DNA of 64,000 bases, from assembly GCF_042693015.1 (NCBI RefSeq), contig NZ_CP170544.1:1116001-1180000 (forward strand). The letters run 5' to 3'. Below, in pieces: positions 43,454-53,437 of this stretch (positions within the stretch are counted from its first letter, which is position 1; every line of letters starts with the position of its first letter). The notes beneath the pieces were generated by a model. That model did not search any database and was not told where the DNA came from. It saw only the letters and a program-made list of their open reading frames with translations. A program made the translations under genes and the position numbers. The DNA comes from Sphingomonas_E sp042693015 (GTDB lineage Bacteria; Pseudomonadota; Alphaproteobacteria; Sphingomonadales; Sphingomonadaceae).

Positions 43454-45895
43454 ATGGCCATCGGCGTTTCGCGGCTGAATCATATCTTTGTGAAGGGCGT
43501 ACCGGCAGGCACCGCACTGCTCGCGTCGACCATGCTTTCCCCTGCGGCAATGGCGCAACAGGCGGCCGCGCCGGCGGCGCTCGACGAGATCGTCGTGACC
43601 GCCCAGAAGCGTGTCGAGAATCTTCAGGACGTGCCGATCGCCATCACTGCGTTCGGCACCGAGAAGCTGGAACAGCTGCAGGTCACCGATTTCGACGACT
43701 ATGCCCGTTACCTGCCGAGTCTTTCCTATCAGACCACCGGTCCGGGCGGATCGAACGTCTATTTCCGCGGTGTCGCCTCGGGCGAAATCGCCAACCACTC
43801 GGCATCGCTGCCGTCGGTCGGCACCTATCTCGACGAGCAGCCGATCACGACGATCCAGGGCGCGCTCGACATCCATATCTATGATATCGCCCGCGTCGAG
43901 GCGCTGGCCGGGCCCCAGGGCACGCTCTATGGCGCATCGAGCGAGGCGGGCACGATCCGCATCATCACCAACAAGCCCGAAACCGGATCCTTCTACGGCG
44001 GCGCCGATCTCGAAGTGAACACTGTCGCCCATGGCGGCGAAGGCTATATCGGCGAAGGCTTCATCAACGCCCCGATCAGCGACAATGCGGCCATCCGCGT
44101 CGTCGGCTGGTACAAGAAGGATGCGGGCTTCATCGACAATATCCCAGGATCGCTGACCTTCCCGTCATCGGGCATCACGATGAACAATGATGAGTTCGTC
44201 GAGAAGGATTATAACGACGTCGAAACCTATGGCGGCCGCGCCGCGCTGAAGATCGATCTCGACGAGAATTGGACGGTCACCCCCCAGATCATGGGCCAGA
44301 AGCAGGTCAGCCACGGCTTCTTCGCCGAAGAGTCGGGCCTCAAGCAGTTGCAGGTCCAGCAGTTCAACCCCGAGCGGTTCAATGACCGCTGGTACCAGGC
44401 CTCACTGACCCTTGAAGGCAAGATCGGCAGCTGGGATATGACCTATGCCGGATCCTATCTGAAGCGCACCGTCGACGGTCAGTCGGATTATTCCGACTAC
44501 GCCTATTTCTATGATGCGCTATCCGGGTACGGCGCCTATTTCGTCGACAATGACGGTAATCTGGTGAACCCGAACCAGTATATTGTTTCGACGGACGCCT
44601 TTACCAAGCAAAGCCACGAATTGCGCTTTTCTTCGCCGGCGGAAAATCGCGTCCGGTTTATCGGTGGTCTGTTCTATCAGATCCAGAAGCATAATATCGA
44701 ACAGAATTATATCATCGACAATATTGCCGATTCGATCACCGTCAGCGGGACCGACAGCAATATCTGGCTGACCAAGCAGCTTCGCACCGATCGCGACTAT
44801 GCGATCTTTGGCGAGATTGCCGCGGACGTGACCGACAAGCTGACCGTCACGCTCGGCGCGCGCGTTTTCCGCTACGACAATGATCTGGTCGGATTCTTCG
44901 GCTATGCGGCGGGCTATAGTTCCCGCACAGGCGAAGCAGCCTGTTTCGGCCCGCCCGTCGTATCGGGTTCGCCCTGCACCAATCTCGACAAGGGCACCAA
45001 GGACACCGATTTCACGCACCGGATCAACGTCACCTACAAGTTCAACGACGATGTTCTGGTCTATGGTACGGTTTCCCGCGGTTTCCGCCCCGGCGGCATC
45101 AACCGTCGCGGTACGCTGCCGCCCTATCAGCCCGACTTCATCGACAATTATGAAATCGGCCTGAAATCGACTTTGTTCGATCGGAAGGTGCGCTTCAACC
45201 TGGCGGTGTATCAGCTCGACTGGACGGACATTCAGCTGAGCTTCCTCGGCGCCAACGGCCTCACCGAAATCCGCAACGCCGGCAACGCCCGCATTCGCGG
45301 CGCCGAGTTCGACCTGGCCTTGAAGCTGATCGACGGCCTGACGATCAGCGCGGGCGGATCGTATAACGATGCCAAGATAACCGAGGATTTCTGCAAGTTC
45401 GCCAACCTTGCCTTCGATTGTTCGATCCCCGGCCCCGACATCACCGGCCCGGACGGCGATCCTGACGGCATTGGCGATCCGAACGAACTGCTGGCGCCGG
45501 CCGGCACGCGACTGCCGATCACCGCCAAGTTCAAGGGCAATATCGTCGCGCGCTACGACTTCCCGGTCAGCGGCGACTGGAATGCCTATTTCCAGGCCGG
45601 TGCGGTCTATGAAGGCAAGCGCACAACCGATCTGCGCACCGCCGTCCGTCCGATCGTCGGCGATCTGCCGGACTATACGACGGTCGATTTCAGCTTTGGC
45701 GCGAACAGCAAGCGGTTCTCGGTGGAAGCCTTCGTCCGCAACCTGTTCGACGTGAATGGCGCGGTCGGCAAGACCATCCAGTGCGGCGAATTCGTCTGCG
45801 GTGACCCCGATGGCCTGACCACGATCGGCGGCAAGATCTATACCTACCCGACGCAGCCGCGGACGATCGGCCTGAAGGTCGGCACAAAGTTCTGA
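43454..45895 (+). CDS. TonB-dependent outer-membrane receptor
   Basis: 813 residues. A signal peptide (about 1-36, ending AMAQ) is followed by a TonB-box-like DEIVVTAQKR and a plug domain (about 50-170, with VEALAGPQGTLYGASSEAGTIR split across strands), then a 22-strand barrel ending IGLKVGTKF with a C-terminal Phe. It imports a large or scarce substrate using TonB energy. No FecA-type N-terminal signalling extension is present. Its neighbours (sulfotransferase, amino-acid permease, peptidases) suggest a peptide or amino-acid-derived substrate, which is inference. It starts after GGGGTTAGAGACG with the ATG at 43454. Confidence 0.95.
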   Translation: MAIGVSRLNHIFVKGVPAGTALLASTMLSPAAMAQQAAAPAALDEIVVTAQKRVENLQDVPIAITAFGTEKLEQLQVTDFDDYARYLPSLSYQTTGPGGSNVYFRGVASGEIANHSASLPSVGTYLDEQPITTIQGALDIHIYDIARVEALAGPQGTLYGASSEAGTIRIITNKPETGSFYGGADLEVNTVAHGGEGYIGEGFINAPISDNAAIRVVGWYKKDAGFIDNIPGSLTFPSSGITMNNDEFVEKDYNDVETYGGRAALKIDLDENWTVTPQIMGQKQVSHGFFAEESGLKQLQVQQFNPERFNDRWYQASLTLEGKIGSWDMTYAGSYLKRTVDGQSDYSDYAYFYDALSGYGAYFVDNDGNLVNPNQYIVSTDAFTKQSHELRFSSPAENRVRFIGGLFYQIQKHNIEQNYIIDNIADSITVSGTDSNIWLTKQLRTDRDYAIFGEIAADVTDKLTVTLGARVFRYDNDLVGFFGYAAGYSSRTGEAACFGPPVVSGSPCTNLDKGTKDTDFTHRINVTYKFNDDVLVYGTVSRGFRPGGINRRGTLPPYQPDFIDNYEIGLKSTLFDRKVRFNLAVYQLDWTDIQLSFLGANGLTEIRNAGNARIRGAEFDLALKLIDGLTISAGGSYNDAKITEDFCKFANLAFDCSIPGPDITGPDGDPDGIGDPNELLAPAGTRLPITAKFKGNIVARYDFPVSGDWNAYFQAGAVYEGKRTTDLRTAVRPIVGDLPDYTTVDFSFGANSKRFSVEAFVRNLFDVNGAVGKTIQCGEFVCGDPDGLTTIGGKIYTYPTQPRTIGLKVGTKF

Positions 45896-45929
45896 CAGTC
45901 TCGACGGAAAGCGGGCTAGGGATGGGCGC

Positions 45930-47231
45930 ATGACGACACGCCCATCCTCCCGCGCGCTTGGTTTCTGGATGTGCCTGGCGCTCGTCGTCGGCAATCTGAT
46001 CGGCTCGGGCGTGTTCCTGCTGCCGGCGAGCCTGGCGCCTTATGGCTGGAACGCACTGTTCGGCTGGTTCGTCACCATCGCCGGTGCGCTCTGCCTCGCT
46101 TTCGTCTTTGCCCGGCTGTCGGCGGCGATGCCACGGGCGGGCGGTCCCTATGCCTATGCGGACGCCGCCTTCGGGCCGACAATCGGCTTCGTCGTCGCCT
46201 GGAGCTATTGGGTGATGCTGTGGGCCGGCAATGGCGCGATCGCCGTCGCGGTCGTCAGCAGCATCGGGCTGTTGGTGCCGCAGATCGGAGCCACGCCCGG
46301 CTTGCCCGCGCTGATGGCGGTTGCCCTAGTTTGGGGTGTTACCGGCATCAACATCTGGGGTGTGGCCGCTGCTGGCCGCGTGCAGGTGGTGACGACGATC
46401 CTGAAACTTGTGCCGATGGTGGCAGTGGTGATCGTCGCGCTGATGATCCTGTCGAGCGACGGGACGGCCGCCGTTGCGCCCTGGCATCCCGAACAGATCG
46501 GTATCAGCGCGGTTGCAGCCACCGCCGCACTCACCTTCTGGGGTTTTCTCGGTCTCGAATCCGCCACCGTTCCGGCCGATCAGGTAGAGGATGCCGGCAA
46601 TGTCATCCCCCGCGCGACGCTGTGGGGAACGGCGTTCACCGGGCTGGTCTATATCCTCGTCTGCTCGGCCGTGACCTTGCTGATGCCGGCGGACGTGGCG
46701 GCCAAATCCCCTGCACCCATCGCGGAATTTGTCGGCCTGCGCTTCGGCGGCAATGCGGCCGACGTGATCGCGCTGTTCGCCGCGATCAGCGCCTTCGGCA
46801 CGCTCAACGGCTTCATCCTGGTGCAGGGCGAAATGCCCTGGGCCATGGCCCGTGGCGGCGTCTTTCCGGCCTGGCTCGGCAAGAGCAGCAAGCGCGGCAC
46901 CCCAGCGCGCGCGCATCTCGTTTCAAGCACGTTGCTGACGGTGGTGACGCTGATGAATTACAGCCGGTCGATGTCGGACCTGTTCGCGTTTATCGCCCTG
47001 GTGTCGATCGCCGCGGGCCTGATCGCTTACTTCGCGTCGGCGATCGCCGCGCTCAAGCTGTTGCCGCAGGATCGGCTGATCAAGATCATCGCCCCGCTGG
47101 CTGCCATCTTCGCGCTGTGGACGCTCTATGGCTGCGGCCAGGAAGCGATCAAATGGGGCGGCGTGCTGCTGCTCGCCGGGCTCCCAATCTATCTGATCGT
47201 CAATCGCCGCCGGGCCGTCACGCCCGCCTGA
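45930..47231 (+). CDS. APC-family amino acid permease
   Basis: 433 residues with about 12 predicted TM helices. The first helix carries the unwound GNLIGSGVFLLPASL motif of the APC fold (GSGVF substrate site). Related to the AdiC/YjeH-type amino acid-polyamine transporters; no specific substrate can be assigned. It lies 34 bp after the TonB receptor, so the two are probably one transcript: outer-membrane uptake followed by inner-membrane uptake. The stop overlaps the convergent FAD oxidoreductase by 14 bp. Confidence 0.92.
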   Translation: MTTRPSSRALGFWMCLALVVGNLIGSGVFLLPASLAPYGWNALFGWFVTIAGALCLAFVFARLSAAMPRAGGPYAYADAAFGPTIGFVVAWSYWVMLWAGNGAIAVAVVSSIGLLVPQIGATPGLPALMAVALVWGVTGINIWGVAAAGRVQVVTTILKLVPMVAVVIVALMILSSDGTAAVAPWHPEQIGISAVAATAALTFWGFLGLESATVPADQVEDAGNVIPRATLWGTAFTGLVYILVCSAVTLLMPADVAAKSPAPIAEFVGLRFGGNAADVIALFAAISAFGTLNGFILVQGEMPWAMARGGVFPAWLGKSSKRGTPARAHLVSSTLLTVVTLMNYSRSMSDLFAFIALVSIAAGLIAYFASAIAALKLLPQDRLIKIIAPLAAIFALWTLYGCGQEAIKWGGVLLLAGLPIYLIVNRRRAVTPA

Positions 47232-48831
47232 ACAGCCGCCCGATCACCGACCGATCGGCGAGGATTTCGTGCGCGGCATTGTGGCCGGGCGCGCCGGTGA
47301 CGCCACCGCCCGGATGGGTGCCGGCGCCGCACATGTAGAGCCCCTTGATCGGCCCGCGATAATCGCCATGGCCCAGCATCGGCCGCGCGGCCCAAAGCTG
47401 ATCGAGCGACATATGGCCATGCATGATGTCGCCGCCGATCAGCCCGAACTTGCGCTCCAGATCGACCGGCGAGTGGATCTGCCGGGCAATCACCGATGCC
47501 TTGAAGTTGGGGGCATGCTGATTGACCGTATCGATGATGAGGTCGGCCGCCGCCTCGCGCTCATCATCCCAGTTGCGGCCGTCGGGCAGCACGGGCGCGA
47601 ACTGCTGGCAGAACAGGCTGGCGACATGCTGCCCCGGAGGCGCAAGGCTGTCGTCCACGGTCGAGGGAATCTTCATTTCGACGATCGGCTGCTTGGACCA
47701 ACCAAAGGCCCGCGCATCGGTGAACGCCTGATCCATATAATCGAGCGTCGGCGCGATGATGATGCCGCAGCTATGATGCTCGGCCTTCTCCTTGCCCGGC
47801 AATACGGTGAAATCGGGCAATTCCGAGAGCGCCACGTTCATGCGGAAGGTGCCGGAGCCGGCCTTGTAATGGTCCATCCGCCGCGCAAATTCCTGCGGCA
47901 TATCCGAACGATCGACAAGCTGGCGATAGAGCAAAGCAGGGCCGACATTGGCCGCGACGATCGGCGCGACGATCTCCTCACCGCTTTCCAGCCGCACGCC
48001 GGAAACCTTGCCGCCATCGACGAGCAACTTGGCGACGGGCGCCTCCAGGCTGATCTCAACGCCGAGTTGGGTGCAGGCGGCCGCCATCGCCTGGGTGATC
48101 GCGCCCATGCCGCCGACGGAATGGCCCCACGCGCCCTTCTTGCCGTTCACCTCCCCAAAGACGTGATGGAGCAGGACATAGGCGGAGCCCGGCGTATCGG
48201 GGCTCGCATAATTGCCGACCACGGTGTCGAAGCCGAAGGCGGCCTTCACATATTCATTCTCAAACCAGCTATCGAGGAAGCTGCGCGCGCTCTTGGCGAA
48301 CAGGTCCATCACGTTGCGCTGCTGTTCGACCGTCAGGCTGGCAAGCCGGCGGCCCTGCGTCGCGGCGGCGAGCAACGCATGGATGCCGCCGCCGGCGTTG
48401 GGCGGGGTCTTGAGCGCGAGATCGCGCAGCACTTCGGCCACGCCTTCCAGCGCTTCCTCATAAGCCGGGAAGGTTTCGGCGTCCTTCTTGGAGAAGCGCG
48501 CGAATTCGGCTTGCGTCCGCTCCATGCCGCCGCCGAGCTTCAGATAGCCGTCTTCATGTGGGAAGAAGTTGCTGATCGTCCGTTCGATCACGCGATAGCC
48601 GTGATCGTGGAGCCGCATGTCGGCGATCACCTTGGGCCGGAGCAGGCTGACGGTGTAGCTGGCGGTGGAATTGCGGAAGCCGGGGTGGAATTCCTCGGTA
48701 ACCGCGGCGCCGCCGACGATATGGCGGCGTTCCAGCACACGGACCTTCAGGCCGGCGCGGGCGAGGTAGAAGGCGCAGACCAGGCCGTTATGGCCGCCGC
48801 CGATGATGATTGCGTCGTAACGTTGGGTCAT
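47218..48831 (-). CDS. FAD-dependent oxidoreductase, phytoene desaturase/PYROXD2-like
   Basis: 537 residues. N-terminal Rossmann dinucleotide-binding motif IIIGGGHNGLVCAFYLARAG, then ERRHIVGGAA, the CrtI/PYROXD2-type pattern; C-terminal FAD-binding region with GLYMCGAGTHPGGGVTGAPGHNA. The family oxidises carotenoid-like or unidentified substrates; here carotenoid genes are absent, so a catabolic oxidation is more likely. Its ATG overlaps the Rieske oxygenase stop (ATGA), so the two are translated together. Conversely its 3' end overlaps the permease by 14 bp. Product and substrate unknown. Confidence 0.88.
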   Translation of the reverse strand: MTQRYDAIIIGGGHNGLVCAFYLARAGLKVRVLERRHIVGGAAVTEEFHPGFRNSTASYTVSLLRPKVIADMRLHDHGYRVIERTISNFFPHEDGYLKLGGGMERTQAEFARFSKKDAETFPAYEEALEGVAEVLRDLALKTPPNAGGGIHALLAAATQGRRLASLTVEQQRNVMDLFAKSARSFLDSWFENEYVKAAFGFDTVVGNYASPDTPGSAYVLLHHVFGEVNGKKGAWGHSVGGMGAITQAMAAACTQLGVEISLEAPVAKLLVDGGKVSGVRLESGEEIVAPIVAANVGPALLYRQLVDRSDMPQEFARRMDHYKAGSGTFRMNVALSELPDFTVLPGKEKAEHHSCGIIIAPTLDYMDQAFTDARAFGWSKQPIVEMKIPSTVDDSLAPPGQHVASLFCQQFAPVLPDGRNWDDEREAAADLIIDTVNQHAPNFKASVIARQIHSPVDLERKFGLIGGDIMHGHMSLDQLWAARPMLGHGDYRGPIKGLYMCGAGTHPGGGVTGAPGHNAAHEILADRSVIGRLFRRA

Positions 48832-50012
48832 GCTGCGTCCTTCCGGCTCCAGCCCGCAGCCGGCGGTTCGGGGAGGCTCGCCTCCGGGATCAGATGGCGG
48901 AGCTTGCGGGCGAAGCTGGCGAGGCAGACTTCGCTCTCGCCAAGCGGGCCGACGGTGTAGCTGGGCGATGCCATGCCTTGCTGGACGCGCTCGATGATCT
49001 GCGTGTCCTCCCTGTTGACCTGCCGGTTGATCCGCCAGTTGAGATATTGTGCGGCGCGCATCTCGCGGCGGTTGTCATCGGGCAGGCGATAGCTGATCTC
49101 GCGGATCAGCGACGTGGTCGGCGTCAGCGGCAGGAACTGCATGAAATCGATCTGGTCGGGATAGATCTCGAACGCGAAGTTCGGCCACAGCTTGTAATAA
49201 AGCCACAGCCGCTGGTTCTCGTCAGGCAGATGATCCACCTTGGGAAGCATGGTCTGGTAAGCGCGCTCGGACGGGTTGGACGAGAGACGATCGACCACCA
49301 CGCCCCACATCTTGTCGACATGGGGAGCGGCCTCGATGCGATAGCCGTCGCGGCCGAACAGGCGGGTAAGCCCCGGATGGGCGACCGGAATGTGGAGGCC
49401 GTCCGAATAATTGTCGGCGATATTCTTCCAGTTCACGGTGCGGGGGCGCAGCGTGACGCGGCCAATCGCGCGCATGTCCTCGAAACGATAGGGTGCGCAT
49501 TCGGCGTCATAGTCTCCCATCATCTCGGCGACGCGCGGGCCATCGCCCGCCAGCCGCACGAAGATGAAGCCGCGCCAGAGATCGATATCCACAGGGGCGA
49601 GGCCGTGGGCACCTTGATCGAGCCCGCGATAGTCGCTCTTCATCGGCACGCCGGTCAGGCGACCGTCATTGTCGTAGGTCCAGGCGTGATAGGGGCAGAC
49701 GAGCTTCTTCGCGCAGCCGCTGGGCCCATCGACGAGGCGCGAGGCGCGGTGGCGGCAGACATTGGCGAAGGCGCGGATCTCGCCATCGTCGCCGCGAATC
49801 ACGATCACGCTTTCGCCGATATAATCGAGGACGTGATAGTCGCCCGGATTGGGCACATCGCTGACATGGCAGACGACCTGCCAGGAAGGCCGGATCACAC
49901 GTTCCATTTCGACCGCGAAAAATTCCGGGTCATTATAGAGCCATGCCGGCAGGCTGAGATTGTCGTCGCCGGCGGCGGCCGACGGGGCGGTCGTCTTATA
50001 TGCGGTAGCCAT
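48828..50012 (-). CDS. Rieske [2Fe-2S] aromatic/amine oxygenase alpha subunit
   Basis: 394 residues. The Rieske cluster ligands are Cys86 and His88 (CRHRASR) and Cys106 and His109 (CPYHAW). The mononuclear iron site is the two-His region WKNIADNYSDGLHIPVAHPGL split around His207 and His212, with bridging Asp204. Such oxygenases hydroxylate aromatics or demethylate betaines; lack of a nearby beta subunit and the size suit an alpha-only (GbcA/choline monooxygenase-like or other) enzyme. No ferredoxin or reductase is encoded nearby. The ATG at 50012 follows AAGGGA; a long upstream extension antisense to tetR is rejected. The predicted TetR operator lies 15 bp upstream. Confidence 0.92.
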   Translation of the reverse strand: MATAYKTTAPSAAAGDDNLSLPAWLYNDPEFFAVEMERVIRPSWQVVCHVSDVPNPGDYHVLDYIGESVIVIRGDDGEIRAFANVCRHRASRLVDGPSGCAKKLVCPYHAWTYDNDGRLTGVPMKSDYRGLDQGAHGLAPVDIDLWRGFIFVRLAGDGPRVAEMMGDYDAECAPYRFEDMRAIGRVTLRPRTVNWKNIADNYSDGLHIPVAHPGLTRLFGRDGYRIEAAPHVDKMWGVVVDRLSSNPSERAYQTMLPKVDHLPDENQRLWLYYKLWPNFAFEIYPDQIDFMQFLPLTPTTSLIREISYRLPDDNRREMRAAQYLNWRINRQVNREDTQIIERVQQGMASPSYTVGPLGESEVCLASFARKLRHLIPEASLPEPPAAGWSRKDAA

Positions 50013-50026
50013 GTCGCGATCCCTTG

Positions 50027-50048
50027 TTGTTTTACGAATGTATAACAA
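50027..50048. promoter_or_regulatory. Predicted TetR operator 1 (Rieske/tetR divergent gap)
   Basis: Arms TTGTTTTA and TATAACAA flank a CGAATG spacer; one arm position breaks the symmetry. The same 22-bp layout, with spacer CGGATG, recurs at 52153-52174. It lies between the divergent starts at 50012 and 50079, so it could control both. Confidence 0.75.
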
Positions 50049-50078
50049 GCGGGGTATCGCCGCAAGCGGCCTTGCATT

Positions 50079-50681
50079 ATGGCAGAGGCAATGACGCGCG
50101 CCACTTTCACCCGCGAGGAAGCGGACTCCCGTCGCCAGAGCCTGATCGATGCCTGTGCCGCCCGGTTGGCGGTGGACGGCGTGGCCGGCGCGACGGTGCG
50201 CGCGATCTGCGCGGAGGCGGGAGTCTCCCCCGGACTGCTCCGCCATTATTTCGAGGGCATCGACGATCTGATTGGTGCCACCTATCAGGCCGTTGGCGAA
50301 CGCGTCGCGACTGCGCTCGCTGCCGCGGTGGAGGAGGCTGGGGAGGGGCCCCGCACGCGGCTGTCGGCCTATGTCGTCGCCAGCTTCCGTCCGCCGATCG
50401 CGGACCCGGCGTTGCTCGCCACCTGGATCGCCTTCTGGAGCCTGGTGAAAAGCGATCCCGGCATCGCTACCCTCCATGGCGACATCTACAGCGGCTATCG
50501 CGACGGCATCGAAGGACTGCTCGCCGAAAATGGCGTGGCCCCGGCCGATCGGCGGATGAAGGCGGTTGCGATCACCGCTTTGGTCGACGGGCTGTGGCTG
50601 GAACTGTGTCTCGCGCCCGACGCCTTCACTGCAGACGAAGCGGCGGAGATGGCCGAGCGTTGGCTGGACGCGCTTCTGTAA
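50079..50681 (+). CDS. TetR-family regulator, BetI-like
   Basis: 200 residues. N-terminal HTH (about 42-66; TVRAICAEAGVSPGLLRHYF) in the arrangement of BetI-type TetR repressors, then an all-helical ligand-binding region. Divergent from the Rieske operon across a 66-bp gap containing operator 1, hence probable autoregulation and repression of the operon. The ATG at 50079 was kept; an ATG four codons inside has its purine run too close. The ligand is unknown. The gene ends in a hairpin facing the convergent M20 peptidase. Confidence 0.92.
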   Translation: MAEAMTRATFTREEADSRRQSLIDACAARLAVDGVAGATVRAICAEAGVSPGLLRHYFEGIDDLIGATYQAVGERVATALAAAVEEAGEGPRTRLSAYVVASFRPPIADPALLATWIAFWSLVKSDPGIATLHGDIYSGYRDGIEGLLAENGVAPADRRMKAVAITALVDGLWLELCLAPDAFTADEAAEMAERWLDALL

Positions 50682-50682
50682 G

Positions 50683-50707
50683 GATCCTCCCCACGAGGGG
50701 GAGGATC
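50683..50707. terminator. Hairpin terminator between convergent tetR and M20 peptidase genes
   Basis: A perfect 10-bp inverted repeat (GATCCTCCCC / GGGGAGGATC) around ACGAG, one base after the tetR stop. No T-run follows, but its place between two convergent genes suits a two-way terminator. Confidence 0.6.
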
Positions 50708-50720
50708 GCTGCATGGCTGC

Positions 50721-52109
50721 TTACTTCGCAAGTTCCTTCAGTAGCACATACCACTGCTTCAGGCCGCCGGTGATCGATTCCACCGTCACGCGTTCGTTGA
50801 GGCCGTGCGAGAAATCGTCGCTCGGTTTCATGTAGGTAACGCCGAGGCCGTAACTCGGCACGCCTTCGGCCCGGAAATAGAGGCTGTCGGTGGCGCCCGC
50901 TGACATATGCGGGACGATCGGCACGCCGGGCGAGCGAGCGTCGATCGCCTTGCGTGTTGCCGCCATGACGTCAGGCCGAAGCGGCGAGGCATCGCTGGAC
51001 CGCGGATGGCCGAGCACGGTGATCGTCGCATTGAGGCCGGCGAGTTCGGCGAGCTTTGCACGCACCGTCTCGACCTCGACGCCGGGGAAGATACGGCAGT
51101 TCACTTCCACGCCAGCGGATTGAGGCAGCGCATTCAGCGCGTGGCCGCCCTGCAGCATTGTCGCGACGCAGGTAGTGCGCACCCAGCCGATCCACTCGGG
51201 ATCGGCGGAGAGCGTCGCTGCCGCCTTGGTGTCGGCAGGGTTGGCGACAAACTGCTTCATCGCGTCACCCGTGGCTCCCGGCGTCTTGAGTGAAGCGGCA
51301 GTGAAGGAAGCGCGGGTCAGTTCGTTCATCTGCGCCGGGAAATCATAGGCCGCGATGGCATCGATCGCCTTGGCGAGATCGTAGATGGCATTGCTCTTCG
51401 ACGGCCGGCTCGAATGGCCGCCGGGATTGGTGAAGGCGATGCGGAAGTCCGCATAGGTCTTCTCACCGGCCTGGATACCATAGACCTGCGGCTTGCCGGT
51501 CGCCTCATCGAGGAGCGCGCCGCCGGCATCGCTGTTGATCAGGAGTTCGGCGCCGGCCAGTTCCTTGGCGAGCGCGGCAGTGGTCTCCATGCCGGTTTCC
51601 TCGTCGCCTGAAAGCGCGAGGATGATGTCGCGGCCGGGGCGGAAGCCTTCCTGCTTCAGCCGCGCGAGCGTCTGCACCATCACGGTGACGCCGGCCTTGT
51701 TGTCCATCGAGCCGCGGCCATAGACATAGCCGTTCTCGACAACCGCAACGAAGGGATCGCGTTCCCAATCGGAGCGCTTGGCCTCGACCACATCCATATG
51801 GCCGGAAAGAATGATCGGCTTGCCCTTGCCCGTGCCGCGATAGCGCGCGACCAGCGTGGCGGTCTCGCCCCGGCGCTGGATCGTGATGTCCTCAGCCGGG
51901 AAGCCCGCAGCCTTCAGGACGCCCGCCAGATATTCGGCATAGGCCGGCACCTGGCCCTGGCCGGCGACGGTGCGGTAGCCGATCGACTTGACGAGAATAT
52001 CGAGCGCCGCGCTATTCTGGGCCGCCTCTCCCTGCGCAGCGGGGGCGGCGACGGCGGGCATGGCCGTGGCTGCGAGGAGAAGGGTGGAGGCAAACAATCC
52101 AAGCCGCAT
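50721..52109 (-). CDS. Secreted M20/M25 family metallopeptidase
   Basis: 462 residues with a signal peptide (about 1-22, ending AVAA). Two-zinc carboxypeptidase fold: His104 in LSGHMDVV, bridging Asp136 in GRGSMDNKAG, Glu170 and Glu171 in SGDEETG. A dimerisation domain spans about 210-330. Acts on a dipeptide, N-acyl amino acid or small peptide in the periplasm. The ATG at 52109 follows AAAGGA. Divergent from the amidohydrolase across a 76-bp gap holding operator 2, so it is probably in the TetR regulon. Confidence 0.93.
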   Translation of the reverse strand: MRLGLFASTLLLAATAMPAVAAPAAQGEAAQNSAALDILVKSIGYRTVAGQGQVPAYAEYLAGVLKAAGFPAEDITIQRRGETATLVARYRGTGKGKPIILSGHMDVVEAKRSDWERDPFVAVVENGYVYGRGSMDNKAGVTVMVQTLARLKQEGFRPGRDIILALSGDEETGMETTAALAKELAGAELLINSDAGGALLDEATGKPQVYGIQAGEKTYADFRIAFTNPGGHSSRPSKSNAIYDLAKAIDAIAAYDFPAQMNELTRASFTAASLKTPGATGDAMKQFVANPADTKAAATLSADPEWIGWVRTTCVATMLQGGHALNALPQSAGVEVNCRIFPGVEVETVRAKLAELAGLNATITVLGHPRSSDASPLRPDVMAATRKAIDARSPGVPIVPHMSAGATDSLYFRAEGVPSYGLGVTYMKPSDDFSHGLNERVTVESITGGLKQWYVLLKELAK

Positions 52110-52152
52110 CAATTGTCCTTTCGTTGGCGACCCAGCGATGGCACATCATCGC

Positions 52153-52174
52153 TTGTTATTCGGATGTATAACAA
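52153..52174. promoter_or_regulatory. Predicted TetR operator 2 (M20 peptidase/amidohydrolase divergent gap)
   Basis: Arms TTGTTATT and TATAACAA with spacer CGGATG match operator 1 in all but three positions; read one base wider, CTTGTTAT and ATAACAAG form perfect 8-bp arms. It sits 11 bp before the amidohydrolase ATG at 52186 and 43 bp before the peptidase start. Confidence 0.75.
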
Positions 52175-52185
52175 GGGACCCAGAA

Positions 52186-53437
52186 ATGACCATCCGCTTG
52201 CGCGTCATCGCTTTGTTGCTTTTGCTGGCGCCGACGGGCGCGCTTGCCGAGACAAGCTATGTCCGCGCGGGCAAGCTGGTCGATACGGTGCAGGGCAAGG
52301 TATTGAACGATCAGCTCATTCGCATCGTCGATGGTCGTGTCACCGCGGTCGAGCCCTATAAGAACGCTCCTGCCGACGGCATGGTGACGGACTGGTCCCG
52401 TTATACGGTGCTGCCGGGCCTGATGGACATGCACACTCATCTCGCCGACTTCGGCCAGACCAACAATTTCGCCGAACCGCTGCTGCATTCGGTGGCGGAG
52501 ACAGCCTTGCTATCGAGCAAGAACGCCCGCGATACGCTACGCGCCGGCTTCACGACCGTGCGCGATGTCGGCGTGTTCCGCGCCTTCGGCGATGTCGCGC
52601 TGCGCGATGCGATCGACAAGGAGATCGTCGAAGGCCCGCGGATGACGGTGGCGGGTGCCTATATCACCGTCCCTGGCGGCGGCGGCGAAGTGACGGGCTT
52701 TGCACCCGACGTGCAGGTGCCGGAGGACATGCGCCGCGGCGTCGCCCGCAACCCGGACGAGGTGCGCGAGAAAGCGCGTTACATCTTCCAGCACGGCGCG
52801 GATTTCCTGAAGCTGATCGCCACCGGCGCGGTGTTGGCGCAGGGCACCGAGCCGGGCGCGCTGGAGATGAGCGAGGCGGAGATCCGTGCGGCGGTGGAGG
52901 AAGCCGCCCGCAACGGCGGCTATGCCACCGCCCACGCCCACGGCGCGGAGGGCATCAAGACCGCGATCCGTGCGGGCGTCCGTTCGATCGAGCACGCCTC
53001 GCTGATCGATGACGAAGGCATCGCGCTTGCCAAGCAGAAGGGCGTCTGGCTCGTCATGGACGTCTATAACGGCGATTATATCGAGGAGATGGGCACCAAG
53101 GAGGGCTGGCCCGCGGACATATTGCGCAAGAACCGGGAAACCACCGACGAGCAGCGGGTGGGCTTTCGCAAGGCCGTCGCTGCCGGTGCGAAAATTGCCT
53201 TCGGCACCGACTCAGGGGTCTATCCGCACGGGCTCAACGCCCGGCAGTTCGCTTATATGGTCGCCAACGGCATGACGCCGATGCAGGCGATCCAGTCGGC
53301 GACGATCGAATCCGCCCGGCTGATCCGCAAGGAAAAGGATGTCGGCGCGATCACGCCTGGCCGCTTCGCCGACATGATCGCGGTCGAGGGCGACCCGATC
53401 GCCAACATCCGCCTGCTCGAAAAGGTACAGCATGTCA

